Positions 18,092 to 25,843 of a stretch of 64,000 bases of DNA are shown piece after piece. This DNA is from QIAW01 sp035487295. Its GTDB lineage: Bacteria; Acidobacteriota; Terriglobia; Terriglobales; Acidobacteriaceae. The stretch covers positions 186,001 to 250,000 of the forward strand of contig DATHMH010000015.1 in NCBI GenBank assembly GCA_035487295.1, in the 5' to 3' direction. The position numbers were made by a program, and so were the translations under genes. The notes beneath the pieces are model-generated. The model searched no databases. It was not told where the DNA came from and saw only the letters and a program-made list of their open reading frames with translations. Positions within the stretch are counted from its first letter, which is position 1. Each line of letters begins with the position of its first letter.

Positions 18092-18129
18092 GTGGCACAG
18101 CCGGGGAGGGCTGTGCCACACAAGTTTTT
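18092..18129 (+). terminator. Lon terminator hairpin
   Basis: GTGGCACAGCC (18092-18102) pairs perfectly with GGCTGTGCCAC (18109-18119) around a GGGGAG loop, followed by ACAAG and TTTTTAG. It lies 14 bases after the lon stop. The GTGGCACAGCC word also resembles a dispersed palindrome common in acidobacterial genomes, so it may be a repeat recruited as a terminator. Confidence 0.75.
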
Positions 18130-18225
18130 AGGGACTCCATAGCCAAATATCCCCTTTGACTTTGCCCGCATTGCCTATACACAGATCTATTCGCAAATTC
18201 CAATACAATCCAGAAGGACGTGATC

Positions 18226-18621
18226 ATGACAACTCACGCGGCCGGCGCATTTGAAGTGAAGTTGAATCCGCAGACGCCCTACGAAGCGTCCCTCGGCAGG
18301 ATGTCTATTGACAAGCAGTTTCACGGCGACCTGGAAGCGGCCAGCAAGGGCGAAATGCTGAGCATAATGACCGCGGTCAAAGGCTCGGCCGGCTATGTCG
18401 CGATGGAACTGGTCAGCGGAACGCTGCACGGGCGGCAGGGCACATTCGTGCTGCAGCACAGCGGAACTATGACACGCGGCGCGCCGCAACTGAGCATCAC
18501 CGTGGTGCCGGATTCGGGCACCGGCCAGCTCGCGGGTCTTCAAGGTACGATGATGATCAAGATCGAAGAAGGTGGAAAGCACTTTTATGAGTTCGAGTAC
18601 ACACTCGCGGAAGCCCCCTGA
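18226..18621 (+). CDS. DUF3224 domain-containing protein
   Basis: This 131-residue protein has the all-beta pattern of the DUF3224 family: a start like THAAGAFEVKLNPQ, a central YVAMELVSGTLHGRQGTFVL and an end DSGTGQLAGLQGTMMIKIE followed by HFYEFEYTL. Family members are allene-oxide-cyclase-like small barrels of unknown role. AAGGA spaced seven bases before the ATG at 18226 favours it over an overlapping GTG at 18220. It is probably monocistronic. Confidence 0.85.
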   Translation: MTTHAAGAFEVKLNPQTPYEASLGRMSIDKQFHGDLEAASKGEMLSIMTAVKGSAGYVAMELVSGTLHGRQGTFVLQHSGTMTRGAPQLSITVVPDSGTGQLAGLQGTMMIKIEEGGKHFYEFEYTLAEAP

Positions 18622-18722
18622 AATCATCCGTCTTAAACCAAATCGTTTGATATACTGCCAGCCATTCACAAGGCCAAATTGAGAATTGCCGGGCGGGTTT
18701 ACCGCCGGCGAAGGGAGCAGGA

Positions 18723-19838
18723 ATGGCAAAGCGACAGCTTATGCTGTGGTTTGCAGGCTTAATGTTGCTGGCGAGTTTCGGGGCGCAGGATCTGTGGGCG
18801 CAATATGCCAAGGCCCCGGAGGCGTACTCGATGACGGAAACCAATTTCATGATGGGCCCTGGTGTAGCCTCGCAAATCTATCGCGACGGCTCTAAGGCCG
18901 TGGTTGATCAAAACTACGGTCCACGAGAGGGAAGTCCCAAGGGTTATCACACTCGCACCCTATACGATTTACACACACAACAGAGCTATACCTGGAATGT
19001 GACCGATGCCTCCGTTCCATGCGGAGCGGGCACTTTTTCCGGTGATTGGGGCGACCCGTTCGCAAGCTCAGCCGAGATGAACGCCGAGTTGGCCAAGCAG
19101 CATCCGGGAGAAGCAGGTACGGAAACGCTTAACGGGATCGCGACCAAAGTCCTGGAAGCCGCCATTCCTGATAGCAAAGTGAAACTTTGGGTCGAAGAAA
19201 AATACGGCCTCGTTATTAAGTGGGAGATGACCGGGAAAAACGGCCAGACGCAGACCATGCTCGAAGTGAAGCAGCTCAGCTTCGCAAAGCCGCCGGCTTC
19301 GATATTCGCCCTGCCCGCAGCTTGCGCTCAGGCTGCGGCCGCTCCGCGAGCGCCTACCGAGGCGGAACGCATCGCGGCAGAAACCGGCGGCAATGCGGAG
19401 GACTTCGCGAACGCTATCATGCCGCCGCCGTCGCGGAGTTCATGTACCGTGCTGTTCAGGATCGTGAACGCGGGCACGATGCAGCCGGTCAACAGCCGGC
19501 TCCAGATCGCGGTGGATACAAACGTAGACGTCGACCATCCGGCCAGTTACTCCACTGGACTTGGCGCTGACGGACACGCCACCTTTTCAGGAGGGAGCCT
19601 GCGCGAGGTGACGGGACAGCTGCAGGATGGCGTGCTCCGCATAGAAAACGCGCCGCCGCAGTTCGACATGGAGATTCATTTTGCACAGGGCGGCGACAGT
19701 TCGGCGCTCATTTACAGGCAGTGCCCTGGCCCGCAGAGCGCGCTGCTGTTCGTGGTCAAGAACCCTGGCAAACTTTCTGACGGAGGCGACTGGCTGTGGG
19801 CCAAGTCGGGCAAGTTCGCCGCGACTGCCGTCAAGTAG
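18723..19838 (+). CDS. Secreted hypothetical protein, 371 residues
   Basis: A signal peptide is clear: basic start, hydrophobic LMLWFAGLMLLASFGA, and a likely cleavage after LWAQ or nearby. The mature protein has a first beta-rich domain (about 40-200), with NGIATKVLEAAIPDSKVKLW and KYGLVIKWEMTG resembling lipoprotein-carrier or DUF4412-like folds. A second region (about 230-340) resembles a carboxypeptidase-regulatory-like beta sandwich. I cannot assign a function. GGGAGC and GGA upstream support the ATG. It is followed by a 400 bp gene-free stretch. Confidence 0.6.
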   Translation: MAKRQLMLWFAGLMLLASFGAQDLWAQYAKAPEAYSMTETNFMMGPGVASQIYRDGSKAVVDQNYGPREGSPKGYHTRTLYDLHTQQSYTWNVTDASVPCGAGTFSGDWGDPFASSAEMNAELAKQHPGEAGTETLNGIATKVLEAAIPDSKVKLWVEEKYGLVIKWEMTGKNGQTQTMLEVKQLSFAKPPASIFALPAACAQAAAAPRAPTEAERIAAETGGNAEDFANAIMPPPSRSSCTVLFRIVNAGTMQPVNSRLQIAVDTNVDVDHPASYSTGLGADGHATFSGGSLREVTGQLQDGVLRIENAPPQFDMEIHFAQGGDSSALIYRQCPGPQSALLFVVKNPGKLSDGGDWLWAKSGKFAATAVK

Positions 19839-20238
19839 CGCCTGATGATCTCTGGAGTTTCCAAAGAAGCGCACCGGTTCCGACCGAAGCCTGAGAAAAA
19901 TTGAACTCTGGTATCAAATCCTTGCCTTCTGTGCAATTGCTTGGCATGATCGTTTTGGGGCGCTTGCCCCGCGGTCTTTGAAAAACTCGACCCAGGCCTT
20001 CCCTGGCTCCAGGGCGGCGACAGGATATTTCTGCCTCTGCCGAATTCATTACTCGAGTAATATCCACCCCCTTGCCCAAACAGCGATCCGCTCAGAGGTT
20101 ACTTAGTAACCCCCACCCCCCTCCAACCAATGTCGTCTCTCTACTCGCCGCAAAGAGTCAAAGTGCGCTAACCTGCACGTGGTTGCACGGTAGCCGGAAT
20201 GTGCAGGCGCTGTTTGGCACTTAAGGTATCCTGTATCC
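19839..20238. other. 400 bp intergenic region with paired TTACT/AGTAA palindromes
   Basis: No gene is seen. Two related palindromes lie 49 bases apart: ATTACTCGAGTAAT (20048-20061, perfect) and GGTTACTTAGTAACC (20097-20111). Each is followed by a C-rich run (CCACCCCC). On the minus strand this reads as GGGGGTGG-type runs next to TTACT...AGTAA. A third related copy lies near 4362. The last bases before 20239 are the moaDE leader (TATCCT at about -13). Confidence 0.6.
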
Positions 20239-20982
20239 ATGCGGGTTCGCGTACTTTTTTTTGGCCTTCTGACCGACGTAGTTGCGCGCCGGGAGGAGGA
20301 GGTTGATTTGAACGAGGGCGCCCGCATCTCCGATCTTCTCGGGCGTTACACCAGCGCTTTTCCCCGATTAGGTCCATTACTTCCGGCGATTGCCGTTTCG
20401 GTGAACCGCGAATATGCGGCGGCTTCAACCGTGCTGCACGAACGGGACGAGGTTGCATTGCTGCCCCCGGTAAGTGGCGGTAACCTGCCGCAAACGGCAG
20501 AAGCTGCGGCACGGGTTGAGATTGTGCGGCAAAAAATCGATGTCCAACGAATCACCGATGGGTTGAAGCATGCCTCTGATGGGGCCTGCGCCATCTTTGA
20601 AGGGATTGTGCGTGACAATACACGAGGCCGGCGGACTCTCTACCTGGATTATGAAGCTTACGAAGAGATGGCGTTCAAACAGATGCAAGAGTTGCGCGCG
20701 CAGGCCCTGCAGAAGTTTGCCATTCGGGAGGTGGCTCTGGTGCATCGGTTGGGGCGGCTCCAGATCGGCGAGACCAGCGTCTTGATTGTGGTGGCTTCGG
20801 CGCACCGGGCTGCTGCCTTCGAGGCCTGTCGCTGGTTGATTGATACTCTGAAGAAGACAGTGCCCATCTGGAAAAAGGAGTACTTTAAAGACGGGGCAGT
20901 CTGGGCCGATGGCGACCCTTTTCCACCGGAAATTTCCACGGCGGCACAAAGGAACGCTATTCCTCCGGACGCATCTAAATGA
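20239..20982 (+). CDS. MoaD-MoaE fusion, molybdopterin synthase
   Basis: One 247-residue frame joins both subunits of molybdopterin synthase. Residues 1-81 are a MoaD ubiquitin-like domain ending LLPPVSGG, whose terminal Gly80-Gly81 normally carries the thiocarboxylate. After a short linker, about 93-235 is MoaE (SDGACAIFEGIVRDNTRGR, LVHRLGRLQIGETSVLIVV, PIWKKEYFKDGAVW with the catalytic lysines). Since Gly81 is internal, activity would require proteolytic release of MoaD, as reported for mycobacterial MoaX. It probably serves the molybdoenzyme at 10.9-13.2 kb. Its stop overlaps the next start by four bases (ATGA). Confidence 0.93.
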   Translation: MRVRVLFFGLLTDVVARREEEVDLNEGARISDLLGRYTSAFPRLGPLLPAIAVSVNREYAAASTVLHERDEVALLPPVSGGNLPQTAEAAARVEIVRQKIDVQRITDGLKHASDGACAIFEGIVRDNTRGRRTLYLDYEAYEEMAFKQMQELRAQALQKFAIREVALVHRLGRLQIGETSVLIVVASAHRAAAFEACRWLIDTLKKTVPIWKKEYFKDGAVWADGDPFPPEISTAAQRNAIPPDASK

Positions 20983-21986
20983 GCAGGTTTCCAACTATTC
21001 TGGGTATGCCATATAGAGCTCTTGTTCTTATTTTGGGCGAGATAGTCCTCGCTGGCGCGATTTGGGCGCAGGCGAATCCGCAGGCCAATTCTCATCCCCA
21101 GACCAGCACCAACGTTACTGCCGACCAATCGCTGACCCCGGATATTAAGGTAGACGTAAAACTGGTCAATGTTTTTGCCAGCGTTACAGACGCCAATGGG
21201 GCGCCGGTGGCGAACCTGAAGAAAGAAAATTTCCGGGTGCTGGAAGACGATGTCCCGCAGAAAATTGCCGTCTTCAGCCAGGAGCCGGCATTGCCGCTCT
21301 CAATCGTGCTGGCCATTGATACCAGCCTGAGCACGCGTATTGACCTGCCCTTCGAGCTGGAATCGGCCCGCCGTTTTGTGCACAGCATCGTGCACGGCGA
21401 GCGCAAAGACACGCTTGCGCTCTACTGCTTCTCGCACGAGGTGCAGGAGATGGTCCCGTTCACCTTCGACCTGGTGCGGATTGACCACGCCATTGACCGC
21501 GTGCGCGTGGGCAGCTCCACCGCCATGTACGACGCGGTTTATCTGGGCTCGCAGGCGCTGGAAAAACGGCAGGGACGCAAGGTCATGGTGGTGATCACCG
21601 ACGGCGGCGATACTGCCAGCCAGGTGGACTATGCTGACGCCTTGCGTGAAGCGCAGCAGGCTGAGGCCCTGCTCTACTCTGTGATCGTTGTGCCTATCGA
21701 GGCCAGCGCCGGACGGAATACCGCCGGCGAACATGCGCTGATCCAGATGTCGCACGATACCGGCGGAAAATATTACTATGCCGAATCCATCATCCGGCTC
21801 GACCAGGCCTTCCACCAGATTTCAGACGAGCTGCGCAACCAATATCTGTTGGGCTACTACCCCAGCCAGCGGCTCTCGGATTCGGATTTTCGCCGCATCG
21901 AAGTGCGCGTAGCTCCAGCCGATGCGAATAACACGCAGCTCTTCGTCCGGCACCGGAGCGGATACTACACGTCGAAGTCGCGATGA
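20979..21986 (+). CDS. Secreted VWFA-domain protein (acidobacterial VWFA-related type)
   Basis: This 335-residue protein has a signal peptide (ALVLILGEIVLAGAIWAQA). It matches the acidobacterial VWFA-related family: an N-terminal beta segment DVKLVNVFASVTDANG followed by NFRVLEDD, then a von Willebrand A domain with an intact MIDAS start D114-T-S116-L-S118 and VVITDGGD. It ends with the family phrase LRNQYLLGYYPS. Members are expanded in Acidobacteria and are presumed metal-dependent adhesion or binding proteins. Translation is coupled to moaDE by a 4-base overlap, which need not imply a shared function. A large dyad follows the stop. Confidence 0.88.
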   Translation: MSRFPTILGMPYRALVLILGEIVLAGAIWAQANPQANSHPQTSTNVTADQSLTPDIKVDVKLVNVFASVTDANGAPVANLKKENFRVLEDDVPQKIAVFSQEPALPLSIVLAIDTSLSTRIDLPFELESARRFVHSIVHGERKDTLALYCFSHEVQEMVPFTFDLVRIDHAIDRVRVGSSTAMYDAVYLGSQALEKRQGRKVMVVITDGGDTASQVDYADALREAQQAEALLYSVIVVPIEASAGRNTAGEHALIQMSHDTGGKYYYAESIIRLDQAFHQISDELRNQYLLGYYPSQRLSDSDFRRIEVRVAPADANNTQLFVRHRSGYYTSKSR

Positions 21987-21987
21987 G

Positions 21988-22068
21988 AAGCTCTTAGCCT
22001 TTACTCTTAGCTTTAGCTTCATGCTTTTGGCCCCGAGCCGTGTGGCTAAGGGTAAATGCTAAGAGCTT
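21988..22068. repeat. Inverted repeat of GCTAAGAGC type, possible terminator
   Basis: The left arm at 21988-22011 (AAGCTCTTAGCCTTTACTC...) pairs imperfectly with the right arm at 22045-22068 (GCTAAGGGTAAATGCTAAGA...). On the plus strand it is followed by TTTTC, so it could end the moaDE-VWFA transcript. It belongs to the GCTAA/TTAGC word family found in other intergenic spaces here. Confidence 0.6.
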
Positions 22069-22082
22069 TTCTTCCGGACTCA

Positions 22083-22090
22083 TATAAAAT
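22083..22090 (+). promoter_or_regulatory. TATAAAAT -10-like element, likely leaderless start
   Basis: TATAAAAT lies six bases before the GTG start of the Hfq-like gene. No Shine-Dalgarno sequence is present. Transcription from this element would begin at or within a few bases of the start codon. Confidence 0.4.
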
Positions 22091-22096
22091 ACTCGC

Positions 22097-22366
22097 GTGA
22101 GTCATAGGCCCAACCCGTTCACCATTAAAAAGCCAAGATCGGTCCCAGCCGGGGAAACCGGTCAGGAAGCGGCCTTTCTGCACGCGCTTGGTCAGAAGCA
22201 ATCGCAGGTTACGCTCAAGCTGGTCAGCGGAGAAGTTGTCAGCGGCTGGATTGAGTATTATGACGAAAAGATGGTGCGGCTCACGCGCACCGACGCTCCC
22301 AACCTTTTTATCTACAAAGATCAAATCGCCTATATTGCCGAAGCCGAAAACGGTGAGCCAGCCTGA
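22097..22366 (+). CDS. Divergent Hfq-like Sm-fold RNA-binding protein
   Basis: This 89-residue protein aligns by eye with Hfq over residues 24-81. AAFLHALGQKQSQVTLKLVSG corresponds to the Hfq N-terminal helix and first strand (FLNALRRERVPV...), SGWIEYYD to the Hfq second strand, and FIYKDQIAYI to the Hfq Sm2 motif, which is normally YKHAI. The replacement of the conserved histidine by aspartate and a 20-residue basic N-terminal extension set it apart. If it forms a hexamer it could act as the RNA chaperone of this organism. The start is a GTG with no ribosome site. It is convergent with the PEBP gene after a four-base gap. Confidence 0.65.
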   Translation: MSHRPNPFTIKKPRSVPAGETGQEAAFLHALGQKQSQVTLKLVSGEVVSGWIEYYDEKMVRLTRTDAPNLFIYKDQIAYIAEAENGEPA

Positions 22367-22370
22367 ATTT

Positions 22371-22967
22371 TTACCGCTGGTAAGTCCCCATCCACTCAGC
22401 CTTGCCAATGACGTGGTCTTGCATGGCTTGTTCCACCTGTGCCCGGGTGACCCCGGGTTTCAGGTTCAATTTGGCGTTCAGGGCGTAAAGTTTGAAAAAG
22501 TAGCGATGCGGCTTTCCCGGTGGCGGACACGGGCCTCCATAGCCTATTTTGCCGAAGTCATTTGTGCCTTGTGCGCCGCCATCGGCAAGCGCCGGCTGTT
22601 TAGGCGCTCCTTCCGGAAGTTGGCGTGCGTTTGGCGGCAGATCATAGACTACCCAGTGGGTCCATGTGCCCGCGGGCGCATCCGGGTCATCGGCGATCAG
22701 AGCGAGACTCTGCGTATTGGCGGGCAAATTGTCCCACTGCAGCGCAGGAGAGCTATCGGAACCTTCACATGCGAATTTCCTGGGAATCGGGCTGCCGTTT
22801 GAAAAAGAAGGGCTCTGTAATGAAAATGTCATGTTGGAATCCCCCGATTTATCGGAGGAGGATTTCTGCGCCGTGGTTGTTTGCCCGCTCGACTGGCAGC
22901 CGGCCAGCAGCATAATGACGGAAACAATAAGAGCGGTTTTTTGACAACGAAGGGAAACAGCGTGCAT
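22371..22967 (-). CDS. YbhB/YbcL family PEBP-type lipoprotein
   Basis: The 198-residue protein has a lipoprotein signal: hydrophobic ALIVSVIMLLAGC with the lipobox LAGC. The rest is the bacterial phosphatidylethanolamine-binding-protein fold (Raf-kinase-inhibitor-like): FSNGSPIPRKFACEG, SPALQWDNLP, the ligand-site DDPDAP, HWVVYDLP and GYGGPCPPPGKPHRY. The ligand and role in bacteria are unclear. It would be attached to a membrane facing the periplasm. The gene is divergent from the inositol monophosphatase gene and ends four bases from the Hfq-like gene. Confidence 0.88.
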   Translation of the reverse strand: MHAVSLRCQKTALIVSVIMLLAGCQSSGQTTTAQKSSSDKSGDSNMTFSLQSPSFSNGSPIPRKFACEGSDSSPALQWDNLPANTQSLALIADDPDAPAGTWTHWVVYDLPPNARQLPEGAPKQPALADGGAQGTNDFGKIGYGGPCPPPGKPHRYFFKLYALNAKLNLKPGVTRAQVEQAMQDHVIGKAEWMGTYQR

Positions 22968-23127
22968 TTTGCGCCTCTTCTGAATATGTTATCTAAATTT
23001 TCTGCAATGAATCGCCTATAACTTGCGATGGCGGGCTTGCATAATCGGCAGAATGCCGATTGCTGAATGCTTTCCTGTTCGTGCGAATTCAGTTCCCGAT
23101 CAAGCCAAATTCTTTTACATTAGATTC

Positions 23128-23970
23128 ATGTCTTCTGGTTGGGAGTTTGTTCGCCAGGCCGCGGAAATTGCACGCGAGGGCGGAGCGTTGTTGATGCAGT
23201 ATTTTGCCCAAAACGTCGCCGTCGAGTACAAGGGCGACGCCGATCTTGTTACCATCGCCGACCGGAACTCAGAGAAGTTGCTGGTCGAGCGGCTGCATAA
23301 AGCCTGGCCGCAGCACGACATCCTGGGGGAAGAGGGGACCCTCACCCGCTCCGGCAGCGACTATCGCTGGTATGTTGATCCGCTCGATGGCACCACGAAC
23401 TTCGCTCATGGTTATCCGGTGTTCTGCGTTTCCCTGGGCCTGGAACATCGCGGCGAGTTAATCGCCGGTGTCATCTACGATCCTACTCGAGACGAACTAT
23501 TTGCCGCCGAAAAGGGAAAAGGGGCAACGCTGAATGGCAAGCCCATCCATGTTTCAAAGACATCGAAGCTGATCGAGAGCCTGCTGGCAACCGGCTTTCC
23601 CAGCCACAAGCGCCATAAAAATCCCAACATTCATTTTTATCATCAGCTCACGCTGCGCTCGCACGGCGTACGCCGCGCCGGCTCGGCCGCGCTTGATCTG
23701 GCCTACGTCGCCTGCGGCCGCTACGACGGCTTTTGGGAGTTCAACCTCAATTGCTGGGATACAGCCGCGGGTGTCGTCATCGCGCGCGAAGCCGGTGGCG
23801 TCGTGGGCGATTTTTCCGGCGGCCCATTCGATATCTCCAGCCGCGAGGTGCTGGCCTCCAATGGCCTGATCCACGAAGAGCTGTTGAGGAATTTCCAGGA
23901 AATTTTTGCCGGCCGCGGCCTCGACGAGCTGCCCAGCCCGGTGGAATATGCGCAACGAAGGAAGATATGA
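23128..23970 (+). CDS. Inositol monophosphatase family protein
   Basis: The protein has 280 residues from the ATG at 23128; an upstream extension of 35 codons lacks support. Metal-binding motifs of the IMPase/FBPase superfamily are intact: DILGEEG, VDPLDGTTNFAHGYP (first aspartate pair) and WDTAAGVVIAREAGG. It is a Li-sensitive-type sugar or inositol phosphatase in the cytosol; the substrate (inositol-1-phosphate, histidinol phosphate, NADP or others) cannot be chosen from sequence. The stop overlaps the lactonase start by four bases (ATGA), so the two are translationally coupled. Confidence 0.9.
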   Translation: MSSGWEFVRQAAEIAREGGALLMQYFAQNVAVEYKGDADLVTIADRNSEKLLVERLHKAWPQHDILGEEGTLTRSGSDYRWYVDPLDGTTNFAHGYPVFCVSLGLEHRGELIAGVIYDPTRDELFAAEKGKGATLNGKPIHVSKTSKLIESLLATGFPSHKRHKNPNIHFYHQLTLRSHGVRRAGSAALDLAYVACGRYDGFWEFNLNCWDTAAGVVIAREAGGVVGDFSGGPFDISSREVLASNGLIHEELLRNFQEIFAGRGLDELPSPVEYAQRRKI

Positions 23971-25139
23971 AAACAACTCGAAGAGTCATCAAACTAATTG
24001 CCATACTGTTCGCGGCGCTGCTTCCTATTTGTGTCCGCAGTGCTGAAAAGCCCGCCGTCCAAGGGAAATATCTTGTTTACGTCGGCACTTACACCCAGGG
24101 TGAGAGCAAAGGCATTTATGCCTATCGTTTCGATGCAGGAACAGGCGAATCAACCTCTCTTGGCCTGGCCGCGGCAACTACGAATCCATCGTTCCTCGCG
24201 ATTCATCCCAATCGCCGGTTTCTTTATGCAGTGAATGAGGTTTCCGACTATGAAGGCCAGTCGAGCGGCGGCGTGAGCGCCTTCGTTATTGATCCGGAGA
24301 CCGAGAAGTTGACCCTGATGAATGAAGTGGCTTCGCGCGGGGCCGACCCCTGTTACGTTGCATTAGATAACACCGGCAAGTACGTCCTGGTCGCAAACTA
24401 CACGGGAGGCAGCGTAGCGGTTTTCCCGATACGGGAAGACGGAGGATTGGGCAAAGCTTCGGCGTTTGTGCAGCACGCAGGTTCCAGCGTGAATCCTCGA
24501 CGCCAGGAAGGGCCGCACGCGCACTGGATTAGTGTATCGCCGGATAACCGCTTCGCGATTGCAGCGGATTTAGGGCTCGATCAGTTGATTGTATATCGCT
24601 TCGACGCCAGTGCTGGGTCGCTTGCGCCGGACCATCGCCAACAGGTAAAGCTTGTTCCGGGAGCCGGGCCACGGCACTTTGTTTTTCATCCCAACGGAAA
24701 ATTTGCCTATGCGATTGACGAGTTGTATTCCACCATCGCCGGGTTTTCATACGACGCCGCTAAAGGAAGCCTGCATGAGCTGCAGACCGTCTCGACCCTG
24801 CCCAAAGACTTTGGAGGCTATAACAATGCAGCCGAGTTGCAGGTGCATCCTACAGGCAAATTCCTTTATGCCTCCAACCGCGGGCACGACAGCATTGCCG
24901 TGTTTAAGATCGATGCTGCCACCGGCGCTCTCACCCCCGTAGAGTACGTTCCCACGCAGGGCAAGACGCCGCGTCATTTTGCCATCGACCCAACGGGCTC
25001 GTATTTGTTCGCCGCCAATCAGGACTCTAACAATATTGTTATCTTTCGCATCGACCCGCAGACGGGCCGCCTGACTCCGACCGGCCATGTACTCGAAGCG
25101 CCATCGCCGGTTTCCATAATATTCATCGCGAGCGAGTGA
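23967..25139 (+). CDS. Exported lactonase-family beta-propeller protein
   Basis: This 390-residue protein begins with a signal peptide (RRVIKLIAILFAALLPICVR) and then shows the 7-bladed propeller of the YbhE/6-phosphogluconolactonase family: LVYVGTYTQGESKGIYAYRF, FLAIHPNRRFLYAVNE, DPCYVALDNTGKYVLVANY, GAGPRHFVFHPNGKFAYAI and TPRHFAIDPTGSYLFAANQD. The family includes 6-phosphogluconolactonase and exported carbohydrate lactonases. The signal peptide makes a periplasmic sugar lactonase more likely than the pentose-phosphate enzyme. It is translationally coupled to the IMPase gene. Confidence 0.88.
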   Translation: MKTTRRVIKLIAILFAALLPICVRSAEKPAVQGKYLVYVGTYTQGESKGIYAYRFDAGTGESTSLGLAAATTNPSFLAIHPNRRFLYAVNEVSDYEGQSSGGVSAFVIDPETEKLTLMNEVASRGADPCYVALDNTGKYVLVANYTGGSVAVFPIREDGGLGKASAFVQHAGSSVNPRRQEGPHAHWISVSPDNRFAIAADLGLDQLIVYRFDASAGSLAPDHRQQVKLVPGAGPRHFVFHPNGKFAYAIDELYSTIAGFSYDAAKGSLHELQTVSTLPKDFGGYNNAAELQVHPTGKFLYASNRGHDSIAVFKIDAATGALTPVEYVPTQGKTPRHFAIDPTGSYLFAANQDSNNIVIFRIDPQTGRLTPTGHVLEAPSPVSIIFIASE

Positions 25140-25278
25140 TCGGCAGCTTCCTATCCGACAATCTCCGAATGGTCCGCGAATCGGGGACAACGGTTCTGCA
25201 ACCAGAGGATGCACCGCACAAAGAATCCTCTGAGGCCCCTGGTGAATCTGGTATTAGAGAGTTTCCGAGGTGACTGAG

Positions 25279-25764
25279 ATGTTTTTGATTCTGACTCTGA
25301 CTCTGACTGTGATTTGCGTAGTGGTGCTGGGCCTGTCGATCGTGGTTTGGAACAAGCGTAAAAGAGACCGGCGCGAAATGGAGCAGCACAGCATCACACC
25401 AGAGGCCCTGCATACGTTGTTGGCCTCAAACCAAGAGGTGCTTCTTTTCGATGTTCGCCTTCCGCTCGACTTATTGGCCGATTCTGAGATTATTCCCGGC
25501 GCGACCAGGATTGCCCCACAGGAAGTGCTTGAGAATCCATTGCTCATCCCAAAAGATAAGGACTCAGTCGTTTACTGTACCTGCCCCAGCGACAAGACCA
25601 GCCGGATCATCCTGCACCGTGCTCAAGCCATGCATTTCTTGCGAGTAAAATTCCTCAAAGGTGGATTGGCAGGCTGGAAAGCGAAAGGTTATCCGGTCGA
25701 GCGATACGAAAAGCCTTTTCACCTCGACACCAGGACTGGTTCTGCATTGCACCGGACGAGATGA
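25279..25764 (+). CDS. Membrane-anchored rhodanese-like protein
   Basis: This 161-residue protein has an N-terminal membrane anchor (LTLTLTVICVVVLGLSIVVW) followed by basic residues and one rhodanese domain (about 40-145): EVLLFDVRLPLDL, and the active-site loop VYCTCPSDKTS whose first or second cysteine would carry persulfide. The ATG at 25279 is favoured by GAGG eight bases upstream. The anchor is partly encoded by three exact CTGACT units (25291-25308). The role is sulfur transfer or redox sensing at the membrane; the partner is unknown. Confidence 0.82.
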   Translation: MFLILTLTLTVICVVVLGLSIVVWNKRKRDRREMEQHSITPEALHTLLASNQEVLLFDVRLPLDLLADSEIIPGATRIAPQEVLENPLLIPKDKDSVVYCTCPSDKTSRIILHRAQAMHFLRVKFLKGGLAGWKAKGYPVERYEKPFHLDTRTGSALHRTR

Positions 25765-25843
25765 TTCCGACTGTTCCAGTCGGAGTCGGCCCTTCCCGTA
25801 ATATCCAGAGCCTTATGAACACTGAATAGCATCCAGAGCGCTC

